Counted from the stretch's first letter, positions 1-6,180 are shown. The stretch is 12,784 nt of DNA from JANXQE01 sp035651635 (GCA_035651635.1 DASRFK010000073.1:1-12784), one strand, 5' to 3'. Translations and numbers: made by a program. The notes: generated from the sequence alone by a model not told the origin.

Positions 1-5
1 CTCTT

Positions 6-173
6 ATGCCCCGCGAAATCGTGACCATCGAGTGCACTGAAGCCAGAAAAGAAGGTAAATCGCCTTCGCGCTACACCACCACGCGCAACAAAAAGCTTAA
101 AACGGAAAAACTCGAACTCAAGAAGTATAACCCCGCGTTGCGGCGCCATACGCTGCATCGCGAAATTAAGTAA
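6..173 (+). CDS. rpmG: 50S ribosomal protein L33
   Basis: This 55-aa protein of the large ribosomal subunit begins MPREIVTIECTEARKEG and ends with the diagnostic L33 tail RRHTLHREIK. The central TTTRNKK and KLELKKYNP segments also match the family. Zinc-binding forms of L33 carry two CxxC pairs. Here only one Cys remains (residue 10, in CTEA), and the second pair is replaced by YNPALRRH, so this is the zinc-independent (C-minus) form. The ATG lies five bases from the window edge, so its ribosome binding site cannot be judged. rpsR starts 9 bases after the stop, so the two genes are almost certainly co-transcribed. The gene is too short to stand out in a long-ORF scan but is complete. Confidence 0.95.
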   Translation: MPREIVTIECTEARKEGKSPSRYTTTRNKKLKTEKLELKKYNPALRRHTLHREIK

Positions 174-182
174 TCACCGCCT

Positions 183-449
183 ATGCCTCGCAAAACACGT
201 CCGGAGAAGCCCGATAAGCGCGGCGGCCGTGGCCGCAGCTCTTTTTCCGAAGTCCGCACCCCGCGACCCAAGCCGAAAATCGATTTTACGGTCGACGCGC
301 TGGATTTCAAAAACACGAACCTGCTCAAGCAGTTCGTGACCGATCAGGGCCGCATCCTCCCGCGCAAATACACCGGACTGCCGGCGCACTACCAGCGCCG
401 GCTCAACCAGGCGATCAAGCGCGCGCGCCAAATGCTACTGATGAAGTAA
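183..449 (+). CDS. rpsR: 30S ribosomal protein S18
   Basis: This 88-aa S18 of the small-subunit platform, which binds next to S6, is recognised by the C-terminal core. That core runs from IDFTVDALDFKNTNLLKQF (about residues 33-51) through GRILPRKYTGLPAHYQRRL (about 57-75) to the basic helix QAIKRARQMLLM. The N-terminal 30 or so residues are a Pro/Arg/Lys/Gly-rich extension, likely disordered. There is no cysteine, so like the neighbouring L33 it is zinc-free. No clear Shine-Dalgarno precedes the ATG, and translation probably couples to rpmG across a 9-base gap. A strong hairpin terminator follows within about 35 bases. Confidence 0.96.
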   Translation: MPRKTRPEKPDKRGGRGRSSFSEVRTPRPKPKIDFTVDALDFKNTNLLKQFVTDQGRILPRKYTGLPAHYQRRLNQAIKRARQMLLMK

Positions 450-482
450 CCTGACCGGCTGGGGCGGGTTGGTTTTCAAACG

Positions 483-511
483 AAAAAGCCGCGTCACTGA
501 CGCGGCTTTTT
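483..511. terminator. Bidirectional intrinsic terminator between rpsR and the 54-aa gene
   Basis: A near-perfect inverted repeat has the GC-rich arm GCCGCGTCA (488-496) and its partner TGACGCGGC (498-506), flanked by five A on the left and five T on the right. On the plus strand this is a stem plus U-run ending rpmG-rpsR. On the minus strand the A-tract gives the U-run and would end the convergent 54-aa gene. The two genes' stop codons lie on either side of it. Confidence 0.93.
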
Positions 512-542
512 CATTGCTATATTGTTGTAGGATTCAATCGTT

Positions 543-707
543 CTAAGTCGCCTGGCCAACCATCCACTCACCCAAATGCAGGTAGCTTTTGATCTTCCGG
601 CGTTCGTAACGGTGCTTCAGTGGCTTTTTGGGCTGATTATCCACTTTTCGGAAGGGGTGCTTAGGATCACGAATAGTTTCACTGATGACTTCTAACGATT
701 TGGTCAT
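543..707 (-). CDS. Small basic protein of unknown function, 54 aa
   Basis: I do not recognise a family. The frame stays open upstream, but the ATG at 707 is the best start because AAAGGA sits about 9 bases before it, one of the better ribosome binding sites in the window. The protein begins MTKSLEVISETIRDPKHPF and has a highly basic middle (PKKPLKHRYERRKIKSY) ending in a more hydrophobic LHLGEWMVGQAT. It has no signal peptide, membrane segment or cysteine. The charge would suit RNA or ribosome binding, but that is inference. It lies 162 bases downstream of prmA on the same strand and ends at the shared terminator facing rpsR, so it may be the last gene of the prmA transcript or have its own promoter. 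It could be spurious, but the start signal and terminator argue for a real gene. Confidence 0.6.
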   Translation of the reverse strand: MTKSLEVISETIRDPKHPFRKVDNQPKKPLKHRYERRKIKSYLHLGEWMVGQAT

Positions 708-869
708 AGTTTGGTATCCTTTGTTCGCGTTGCGAGGCCAGGGGAGAAGAGTGCCACTGGCCTTTCCTTGCTCAGGCCTGCCATGCTTGATAAATGGCAT
801 CGGCTGCTTCAAGCACCTGTACCATACGATCATTGCGGGTTAATTTCAATCCCAAAATTGTCCGTACTC
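708..869. other. Intergenic spacer between prmA and the 54-aa gene
   Basis: This 162-base spacer has no convincing gene. A 6-bp inverted repeat, GGCCAG at 736-741 and CTGGCC at 757-762, encloses a 15-base loop and could be a weak hairpin in the transcript reaching the 54-aa gene. It lacks a proper U-run on the minus strand, so I do not call it a terminator of prmA. I found no promoter good enough to place. Confidence 0.4.
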
Positions 870-1757
870 TTACTTGCGGAAAGACCCGGAACGCCATTCC
901 CCCCGGCTTCCGCTGCGCAGCAGGCGCAAGCCGGCCCCCTGGTAGGCCTCGAGTACGACTTCGAATTCCGTTTTTAACACACCAGCCACCGCCAGCGTAC
1001 CGCCCCCCTGAACCAGGGCTGCCAATCGGTCCCGATGCAGCAAGAGCAGGTCAGCCAGCAGGTTGGCGCAAACCACCGAGTATTTTTTTGAACCCGCCGC
1101 GGGCAGCGACGCCAGGTCGCGGCGTTGGAATGTGATTTTATCCGCCACCCCATTGGCGCGAGCGTTGTCGCGGGCGTTCGCCACCGCCGTACTGTCAAGA
1201 TCCAGCGCGCGGATGGGCTCATAGCCGAGCTTGGCGGCGCATACGGCCAAAATGCCCGAACCGGTGCCGACGTCGAGAAAGGATTGAGGTTGGCCAGGCC
1301 GGCGGTTCCGGACCAATTCAGCCAGACAAAAACTCGTGGTAGGATGCTGCCCGGTGCCGAAGCTCATTCCAGGATCCAGCACGACCGTGAGCTGGCCCGC
1401 GCGGGGGCGTTTATGGCTCCAGCTGGGCAGAATTAACAGCCGCCCCCCGATGGTGATCGGCTTAAAGTGCTTCTTCCAGGACTCAGCCCAGTCTTCGCGC
1501 CGGAGCTTCGTCAGCGAGGGTGCAGACAGCTCTTTGGGATGGATCTGCTTGAGCGCTTTGCTTAACGCACCTCGGGCGGCGGTCGACCAGTCAGGCCTGG
1601 ATTGGAGATAAACGCAAACCGTGGTTCGCCCGCGCGCCAGGTCGGTGTAAGAACAGGCCGGTTGACCGAACCAGTCGGCCAGCAGCTCGGCAACCGTTTC
1701 TTCGCCCAACGGGACGGGCATTGTCACTGAAACGCGCCAGAGCTCCTGCTCCCTCAC
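870..1757 (-). CDS. prmA: Ribosomal protein L11 methyltransferase PrmA
   Basis: PrmA uses S-adenosylmethionine to methylate ribosomal protein L11 in the cytoplasm. The 295-aa product has a variable N-terminal L11-recognition domain (about 1-85) and the linker REDWAESWKKHFKPI (about 87-101). The PrmA signature DPGMSFGTGQHPTT lies at about 128-141, the class I SAM-binding loop LDVGTGSGIL at 161-170, the acidic residue after the second strand in ALDLDS at about 184-189, and CANLLADLL at about 230-238 in place of the usual ANI(L/V)A. Length fits the family. I chose GTG at 1757 because it overlaps the upstream TGA stop in a GTGA junction and AGGAG lies 8 bases before it. An in-frame TTG at 1820 would give 21 more residues but has no such support. 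It is translationally coupled to the histidine phosphatase gene. Confidence 0.93.
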   Translation of the reverse strand: MREQELWRVSVTMPVPLGEETVAELLADWFGQPACSYTDLARGRTTVCVYLQSRPDWSTAARGALSKALKQIHPKELSAPSLTKLRREDWAESWKKHFKPITIGGRLLILPSWSHKRPRAGQLTVVLDPGMSFGTGQHPTTSFCLAELVRNRRPGQPQSFLDVGTGSGILAVCAAKLGYEPIRALDLDSTAVANARDNARANGVADKITFQRRDLASLPAAGSKKYSVVCANLLADLLLLHRDRLAALVQGGGTLAVAGVLKTEFEVVLEAYQGAGLRLLRSGSRGEWRSGSFRK

Positions 1758-2461
1758 GAGCTGGGCTCCTGCCAGGGAACGAAGTTCACCAGCTGCAACC
1801 GGGTCAGGGGCGGTGTCCAAAGCACCTGCGTCACGCTGGCGTAATCAATTTCGAAGACCGCCATTTTCGCTAGCGGCAGTTCGAGCATAATGGATAGCAA
1901 CATCCGAATGACTCCCCCATGGCAGGCGACCGCCAGGTGACGGCCCGCCTGCTTGTTCAGCAGCTCGCGCAGAGCAGGCTCGACTCGCGCCCGGAAGCCG
2001 CGAGCGTCTTCGGCATTGGGAATGCCGCCACATTCGAGCTGGTCCAGCCAGGCCAGAGCGCTAATCCCGTACTTCGCCTGCACCTCCGTCCAGTGCAAAC
2101 CTGTCCAGTCGCCAAAATCAACCTCCCTGAACTCAGGCCGCACGATGGGCTCGATCGAGCCGTCGGCCAGCCACGGCGCCAGGGTCTGGTGCACGCGCTT
2201 CATCGGGCTGGCGTAAAGCGCATCGACTTTCTGGCTTTTCAGATACCGGCCTAACGCCTCCGCCTGCGCGTGGCCGCGTCTGGAAAGGTCCATGTCGATT
2301 CGGCCGCCAAAGACATTTTGGTAGCGTTCCTCAACCTCGGCGTGGCGGATCAGCCACAGTGTCGTGGGCCAGCTAACAGCCGCGTCGGCCGGGGCTACGG
2401 ATTGGAGCGACTCCGCCGCCGGGGGGGCGTCGAGAATGGAAGGGGTGGACGATGGGTTCAC
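1754..2461 (-). CDS. Histidine phosphatase family protein (phosphoglycerate mutase-like/CobC-like)
   Basis: This cytoplasmic phosphatase works through a phosphohistidine intermediate. From GTG at 2461 it is 235 aa. The catalytic core starts at LWLIRHAE (RH at 39-40), followed by GRIDMDLSRRGHAQAEALG, the second basic site ASPMKRVHQT (Arg89), FREVDFGDWTG (acid Glu113) and the second catalytic His in ACHGGVIRML (His181). All expected active-site residues are present. Substrate cannot be read from sequence: relatives include alpha-ribazole phosphatase, broad acid sugar phosphatases and phosphoglycerate mutase, and no cobalamin gene is nearby. The frame runs far back into rph, so the start is uncertain. 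GTG at 2461 forms a GTGA overlap with a 12-codon mini-ORF, and GTG at 2470 is an alternative. About 30 low-complexity residues precede the core. Its stop overlaps the prmA start. Confidence 0.88.
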   Translation of the reverse strand: MNPSSTPSILDAPPAAESLQSVAPADAAVSWPTTLWLIRHAEVEERYQNVFGGRIDMDLSRRGHAQAEALGRYLKSQKVDALYASPMKRVHQTLAPWLADGSIEPIVRPEFREVDFGDWTGLHWTEVQAKYGISALAWLDQLECGGIPNAEDARGFRARVEPALRELLNKQAGRHLAVACHGGVIRMLLSIMLELPLAKMAVFEIDYASVTQVLWTPPLTRLQLVNFVPWQEPSS

Positions 2462-2496
2462 CAGCTCCACCAGGTAAGATCGCTGTCGTGAAGCAT
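2458..2496 (-). CDS. Possible 12-aa coupling or leader mini-ORF
   Basis: An ATG shares one base with the rph stop (TAATG), giving MLHDSDLTWWSW and a TGA that overlaps the GTG start of the phosphatase gene (GTGA). It thus fits exactly between two genes with a coupling-type overlap at each end, and three of its twelve residues are Trp. It may only carry ribosomes from rph to the phosphatase, may act as a regulatory peptide, or may be chance. I see no terminator or antiterminator pair after it, so Trp-attenuation is not supported. Confidence 0.25.
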   Translation of the reverse strand: MLHDSDLTWWSW

Positions 2497-3257
2497 TAGC
2501 TCGCCAAAGCTCGTTGCTGGGCCGCGAGCAGTTCGTGAATGCCCTTCTTCCCCAAAGCCAACAACCCGCCAAGCTGGTCTTCGGTAAACGTTGCCTCTTC
2601 GCCGGTGCCTTGAAGCTCGATAAACTCGCCGGCGGCATTCATCACCACGTTCAAATCCACTGCCGCGGCGGCATCTTCCGTATAACACAGGTCCAGCAAG
2701 GCGCGTCCCTCGACCATCCCCACACTAACCGCGGCCACCGCCGGCAACATCGGGTCCTGCGCGAGCTTGCCGCTGTCCAGGAGCTTTCGTAGCGCCAGTC
2801 GCAGCGCCACGTACGCCCCCGTAATGGCGGCCGTGCGCGTGCCGCCGTCGGCCTGGAGCACGTCACAATCCACCCAAATCGTCCGTGATCCCAGCATTTC
2901 CAGGTCAATCGACGCCCGCATGGCCCGGCCGATCAATCGCTGAATTTCCTGGGAGCGGCCGTCGATTTTGCCCTTGGTGCTGTCGCGTTGTTTGCGTTGC
3001 AGGGTCGAGTACGGCAGCATCGAGTATTCAGCGGTGATCCAACCGCCGGTCACGTTCTGCTCCTTCATCCAACGCGGCACAACTTCTTCGAGGGTCACGC
3101 CGCAAATCACCCGGGTGCTGCCCCATTCGATCAAAGTCGAACCGGTGGCATGCGGGGCGATCTGGTTTTGAAACCGGACCGGCCGTAATTGGTCTTCGGC
3201 TCGGCCATCCGCGCGGCGAGCCGCCGCCGCCGGGGTATTCTCGGTTGGAGTCATCAT
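2496..3257 (-). CDS. rph: Ribonuclease PH
   Basis: RNase PH is a phosphorolytic 3'-to-5' exoribonuclease that trims tRNA precursors and structured RNA ends in the cytoplasm, normally as a hexamer. The 253-aa product matches E. coli RNase PH along its length: RADGR (15-19), GSTRVICGVT (46-55), GWITAEYSMLP (72-82), GRSQEIQRLIGRAMRA (100-115, Arg101 equivalent to the phosphate-binding Arg of the family), CDVLQADGGTRTAAITGA (131-148, with the conserved GGTR), DLCYTEDAAAAVDLNVVM (189-206, conserved aspartates) and IELQGTGE (213-220). Two ATGs stand in tandem at 3257 and 3254. AGGGA upstream is better spaced (7 bases) for the second, which would remove one residue. It lies 24 bases after the DHH gene and touches the mini-ORF at its stop. 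Confidence 0.96.
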   Translation of the reverse strand: MMTPTENTPAAAARRADGRAEDQLRPVRFQNQIAPHATGSTLIEWGSTRVICGVTLEEVVPRWMKEQNVTGGWITAEYSMLPYSTLQRKQRDSTKGKIDGRSQEIQRLIGRAMRASIDLEMLGSRTIWVDCDVLQADGGTRTAAITGAYVALRLALRKLLDSGKLAQDPMLPAVAAVSVGMVEGRALLDLCYTEDAAAAVDLNVVMNAAGEFIELQGTGEEATFTEDQLGGLLALGKKGIHELLAAQQRALAS

Positions 3258-3281
3258 CGGTTCCCTTGTTCTGCTCTCGGG

Positions 3282-4223
3282 CTACTTTTGCTCCGCCTCG
3301 ACCGCGGCAAACACACTTTCGAGGCTGTTCAGTTCGGCGTCCTTCTTCGGATTGAGCACCTGGCGCAAATAACTGACGGCGTCACTGATGCTTTTTACCG
3401 ATCGCGGCAGGGTGGCGCCGCTGGCGTTGGCATGGCCGCCCCCCTGCAATTTTTCCGCGACTTTAAGAGCTTCCCCGTTGCGGCTGCGCAAACTTGCGAT
3501 GATTGCGCCGTTAGCTCGCCGGAACAGTGTGAGCAGCACCGGGAACCCGGTCGCGTGCTGCTCGAGCAACTGGTGCACGATCAGATTATTGTTGCCTACG
3601 ACCGTGTCAACAAACCCAACCGTTGGGCTAAGTTCAGTCACATTGGCTTTGCTCCAAGCCAGCCCAAGCGGATCTTCCACGCGCCGCTTGACGGCCATGA
3701 CTTCGAGAAGTGGATGATCCAGCAGCTTTTCAATTTGGCCCCCAATCAGTGTGTGCAGGTTCCAGAATTGGTAGATCTTCACCAGGTTGGCGTAGTCGCT
3801 GGCCAGCACGAAATCAGGGTCCTCTTCCAGAAAGAGATCCGCCACGTTGCTCAGATGAACCAGCCGATCCAACTCGGGAGAACCCAGGTCGTGCCGGCGG
3901 CAAATCTCATAGCACAACAACCCCGCTGATTTGTTCAGATCATGAACGAGGTAGGCGTTCTTCGCTGGAGTGTCCGTCACGTGGTGATCGATGACCACCC
4001 AGTTGGGCCGATCCAGCCGCGGTTCAAAGCTTAAGTCCGTTACCCAGGCCGCGCGTTCGCGCAACTCTCGCTGTCTCCAATAATTGTAATTGCACGCTTC
4101 TATCCGGATCTCCGTGTTAAAAAGCTTCCGGGCCAGCCGCTGCAACAATACTCCGGCGAGCAATCCGTCCAAATCGCTTTCATGGGTCAGGATCACTTCC
4201 GGCCTCGGCAGAGAATTCATCAT
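3282..4223 (-). CDS. DHH/DHHA1 family phosphoesterase (possible nanoRNase-type)
   Basis: DHH phosphoesterases are manganese-dependent enzymes that hydrolyse short RNAs, cyclic dinucleotide products or single-stranded DNA. This 313-aa protein shows motif I HESDLDGLLAG (14-24), a motif II aspartate in WVTDLSF (60-66), the signature VIDHH (77-81), a motif IV-like acidic stretch NVADLFLEEDPD (126-137), and the C-terminal DHHA1 substrate-binding loop GGGHANASGA (261-270). All metal ligands look present. The SDLDG form of motif I is closer to NrnB, RecJ and archaeal types than to the PDxDxxGS of NrnA, so I give no gene name. There is no signal peptide. It is the first gene of a minus-strand cluster with rph, which fits a role in degrading short RNAs left by exoribonucleases. 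Tandem ATGs (4223, 4220) follow a weak TAGG. Confidence 0.88.
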   Translation of the reverse strand: MMNSLPRPEVILTHESDLDGLLAGVLLQRLARKLFNTEIRIEACNYNYWRQRELRERAAWVTDLSFEPRLDRPNWVVIDHHVTDTPAKNAYLVHDLNKSAGLLCYEICRRHDLGSPELDRLVHLSNVADLFLEEDPDFVLASDYANLVKIYQFWNLHTLIGGQIEKLLDHPLLEVMAVKRRVEDPLGLAWSKANVTELSPTVGFVDTVVGNNNLIVHQLLEQHATGFPVLLTLFRRANGAIIASLRSRNGEALKVAEKLQGGGHANASGATLPRSVKSISDAVSYLRQVLNPKKDAELNSLESVFAAVEAEQK

Positions 4224-4453
4224 CGTGGCGAACCTACCCGAACAGCGCGTCGCTGGCCAGTGTGAAACGCGCCCGCGCTCCGCACCTCCGCACCGGACTA
4301 AAGAGTCATCTCCTTGTCAGCTTTTCAAGTGGACGGGAGCGAACAAAAAGCCCCGGTTTGCTCGCCCACTTCGACACTCGCCCGAGGCCTCTGGCATTCT
4401 GAGTTTTGTAGGGACCTCAAATTCGTAAATCGTAAATCCTAAATCCCTCGTGT
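4224..4453. other. Intergenic region with an imperfect hairpin (4327-4371)
   Basis: This noncoding gap lies between the end of the TPR gene and the start of the DHH gene, both minus strand, so it should hold the terminator of the first and the promoter of the second. The clearest element is an imperfect inverted repeat. The outer arms are AAGTGG (4327-4332) and CCACTT (4366-4371). The inner arms are AGCGAAC (4338-4344) and GTTTGCT (4356-4362), with one G-T pair and an 11-base loop. No U-run follows on the minus strand, so it is not a standard terminator. A GACT-AAAG-AGTC palindrome lies near 4304-4315. A 7-bp repeat array occupies 4419-4446. I could not place a convincing promoter. Confidence 0.5.
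4419..4446. repeat. Heptamer tandem repeat, TAAATCG type, four units
   Basis: Four consecutive 7-base units read AAATTCG, TAAATCG, TAAATCC and TAAATCC. The array lies 8 bases beyond the stop of the TPR gene. AT-rich content makes it stand out from the GC-rich surroundings. Two further arrays with different units but the same 7-base period lie at 6114-6148 and 6251-6278. Confidence 0.75.
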
Positions 4454-5281
4454 TTACCTGGCTCGGCCCTCGAGTTCGGCCAACGCCTCTTTGGCGGGGG
4501 CAAAATCAGGTTTCAGTCGCAGCACGGCTTCCAATTGATTGGTTGCCTCGGCCAAACGTCCTTGGGCAACGCAACTGAGGGCGACATTGAACCGGGCTTG
4601 CCAATAATCCGGATCGATTTTGACCGCCCGTTCGAAATGAACCAGGGCGTCGTTGGTGCGCCCGGCGTGTTCCAGCGCTGTGCCCAGATTATTATGCGCG
4701 GAAGCGAACTCGGGCATGATCTGCAGCGCCTTTTCGAAATGTTCAATCGCCTCATCGTTCTGTCCGGCGCGCATCAGCAAATTGCCCAGATTGTTGTGAG
4801 CTTCGACATACTCGGGGAAGATCTGCAACGCCTGCTGGTACTGTTGGACGGCTTCATTGGTCCGTCCGAGGCGGCTCAGCGTCAGCCCCATGTCGTAATG
4901 GACATCCTCATCGCCTGGATTCATCTGGAGGGCCTCGGAAAAGACCTGAAGCGCCTGCTCGGGCTTGGCCTCCGCGAGCAAGGCCGTTCCGCGGTTGATG
5001 CGAGTATTGAAAGCTTCGTCCCGTTGCGCCTTGCGTTCCGCCCGCGTCTTGGGCCCGGAAGTTGGAGCCTGTTCGCTGGCAGCTTTTCTCGTTGCGTTGG
5101 CGTTGCTCGGATTTCTGCCGAGTCCGGCCAGCCAGCACACTGCCGCAATCGCGACAAACGCTGCCAAAACCACCAGCAACCACTTGCCGTTGAATCTCCT
5201 GGCTTGAGCGACAGAAGCGTGCCGCCGGCTCGTGGCCTGCGATTGGCTGGAATGGCGTCCGCGATTCGCTCTGGAATTCAT
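4454..5281 (-). CDS. Membrane-anchored TPR protein
   Basis: TPR domains are helical scaffolds for protein-protein contact. No specific partner can be named. From ATG at 5281 the protein has 275 aa: a basic Ser/Arg-rich N-terminus (1-33), one transmembrane helix (about 34-54, WLLVVLAAFVAIAAVCWLAG), a charged linker (55-92), and five gap-free 34-residue TPRs at about 93-126, 127-160, 161-194, 195-228 and 229-262. The TPRs carry typical AHNNLGNLL and EAIEHFEKAL patterns with Pro near the end of each unit. The basic N-terminus suggests it stays inside with the TPRs in the periplasm. An in-frame TTG at 5320 would add 13 residues but would overlap the divergent promoter region. No strong Shine-Dalgarno is seen. 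The divergent neighbour is also an N-terminally anchored protein. Confidence 0.88.
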   Translation of the reverse strand: MNSRANRGRHSSQSQATSRRHASVAQARRFNGKWLLVVLAAFVAIAAVCWLAGLGRNPSNANATRKAASEQAPTSGPKTRAERKAQRDEAFNTRINRGTALLAEAKPEQALQVFSEALQMNPGDEDVHYDMGLTLSRLGRTNEAVQQYQQALQIFPEYVEAHNNLGNLLMRAGQNDEAIEHFEKALQIMPEFASAHNNLGTALEHAGRTNDALVHFERAVKIDPDYWQARFNVALSCVAQGRLAEATNQLEAVLRLKPDFAPAKEALAELEGRAR

Positions 5282-5292
5282 CGATTCTAACC

Positions 5293-5320
5293 AGTTTATG
5301 GCGCGGGCAAGGTGTGGCAA
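5293..5320 (-). promoter_or_regulatory. Candidate sigma-70-like promoter for the TPR gene
   Basis: On the minus strand TTGCCA (5315-5320) lies 16 bases from TAAACT (5293-5298), matching the -35 and -10 consensus at 5 of 6 and 4 of 6. Transcription would start near 5286, only a few bases from the ATG at 5281, which agrees with the lack of a Shine-Dalgarno. This is pattern matching only. Confidence 0.25.
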
Positions 5321-5344
5321 TATCTATTGATAACCATCAAAATC

Positions 5345-6076
5345 ATGGCTATGACTAAAATCCAAGCATCAGCTTGCGCCGTCGCTGTGCTCGGCGCCGC
5401 GGCAATTTCGTTGTGGCTCCAGCATCAAAGCCTGCTGCGCGAAGCCGAGGAAAACCGCGCGCTGCGGCAGCAAATCGAACAGCTCTCGGCTGACAGTCTA
5501 CAACTATCCAACCAGCTCGCTACGGCGGCTCAAAAGCCGTCGAGCGGAAGCGAGCAGGAACGGGAATTACTAAAGCTCCGCGGGGAGGTGGGCGCTTTAA
5601 AGCGCGACTTGGCCGCCGCGCAGGCACAAAGCAAGGTGCAAGCTAACCGTCAGGCAACCCAAGAGCGGCAGACGCAGGAAGCGGAAAGTTTCAAGGAATT
5701 GGCAATTGCGAAGATGAACTATACGAAAGATTGGACGCTCGCCTTTCTTCTTTATGCCCAGCAGCATGGCGGTCAAATGCCGACCAATTTCGAATCGGCG
5801 ATTTCCTTTGCACCTGAAGGGGTGACCAACCAGACCAGCCTGGCGCCAGAGCAATTCGAGATTATGTACACCGGGTCCCTTAACGAGGTGACCAATCCCC
5901 CAAGCCTCATCGTCATTCGCGAGAAGAATGCCTCGCAAACGACCGATGGCGGCTGGGTCCGAAGTTATAGCTTTGCCGATGGCCATTCGGAGATTCACAA
6001 AGCAGCGGATGGAAATTTTCAACCCTGGGAGGCACAACACGGGGTTGTGCCAGCTACAGCGCAGCCAGGCCAGTGA
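5345..6076 (+). CDS. Membrane-anchored coiled-coil protein of unknown function
   Basis: I do not recognise a named family. From ATG at 5345 it has 243 aa: an uncleaved-looking N-terminal hydrophobic helix (about 7-26), a long Gln/Glu/Leu/Ala-rich coiled coil (about 27-125), then a small C-terminal globular part. That part contains WTLAFLLYAQQHGGQMPTNFE (130-150) and RSYSFADGHSEIHKAADGNF (206-225). The YAQ-H-G-QMPTNF and ADGH elements resemble segments of pseudopilin-like (H-X9-DG) proteins common in Verrucomicrobiota and Planctomycetota, but the prepilin cleavage motif is absent. The topology suggests a periplasmic coiled coil. GTG at 5312 or ATG at 5351 are other starts. None has a strong Shine-Dalgarno. 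It is divergent from the TPR gene across 63 bases, so the two may be co-regulated. Confidence 0.82.
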   Translation: MAMTKIQASACAVAVLGAAAISLWLQHQSLLREAEENRALRQQIEQLSADSLQLSNQLATAAQKPSSGSEQERELLKLRGEVGALKRDLAAAQAQSKVQANRQATQERQTQEAESFKELAIAKMNYTKDWTLAFLLYAQQHGGQMPTNFESAISFAPEGVTNQTSLAPEQFEIMYTGSLNEVTNPPSLIVIREKNASQTTDGGWVRSYSFADGHSEIHKAADGNFQPWEAQHGVVPATAQPGQ

Positions 6077-6113
6077 GCTGTTACTCTCTTTGCGGCTGGG
6101 AGATTGATTAAAC

Positions 6114-6148
6114 CCGAAATCCGAATCCCGAAGGCCGAAAGCCTAAAA
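6114..6148. repeat. Heptamer tandem repeat, CCGAAAT type, five units
   Basis: Five consecutive 7-base units read CCGAAAT, CCGAATC, CCGAAGG, CCGAAAG and CCTAAAA. On the other strand it translates as FRPSGFGFR-like peptide, a pattern often mis-called as a small ORF. It lies in the 231-base gap between convergent genes ending at 6076 and 6308. Confidence 0.75.
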
Positions 6149-6153
6149 GTAGC

Positions 6154-6180
6154 CGCAAAAGAGCGCAGAGAACGCAAGGT
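6154..6180. repeat. Imperfect CGCAAAGA-type tandem repeat, three units
   Basis: Three adjacent units begin with CGCA: CGCAAAAGAG, CGCAGAGAA and CGCAAGGT, a period of 9-10 bases. The array sits right after the CCGAAAT heptamers. The opposite strand reads as a Leu/Cys-rich peptide (LCALLRLLL) with no sign of being coding. Confidence 0.5.

Noticed and set aside
736..762. A hairpin with GGCCAG and CTGGCC arms as the prmA terminator.
   Set aside because: The loop is 15 bases and the minus strand lacks a U-run, and the same-strand 54-aa gene follows it.
2458..2496. A tryptophan attenuator at the Trp-rich mini-ORF.
   Set aside because: There is no following terminator/antiterminator hairpin pair and no tryptophan gene downstream.
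3189..3929. A 246-codon plus-strand frame opposite the DHH gene and the start of rph.
   Set aside because: Both minus-strand genes carry complete family motifs in this stretch, and the plus frame crosses their boundary without any recognisable motif.
4535..5290. A 251-codon open frame on the plus strand opposite the TPR gene.
   Set aside because: It is an antisense shadow of a perfectly periodic five-TPR coding frame and shows no domain of its own.
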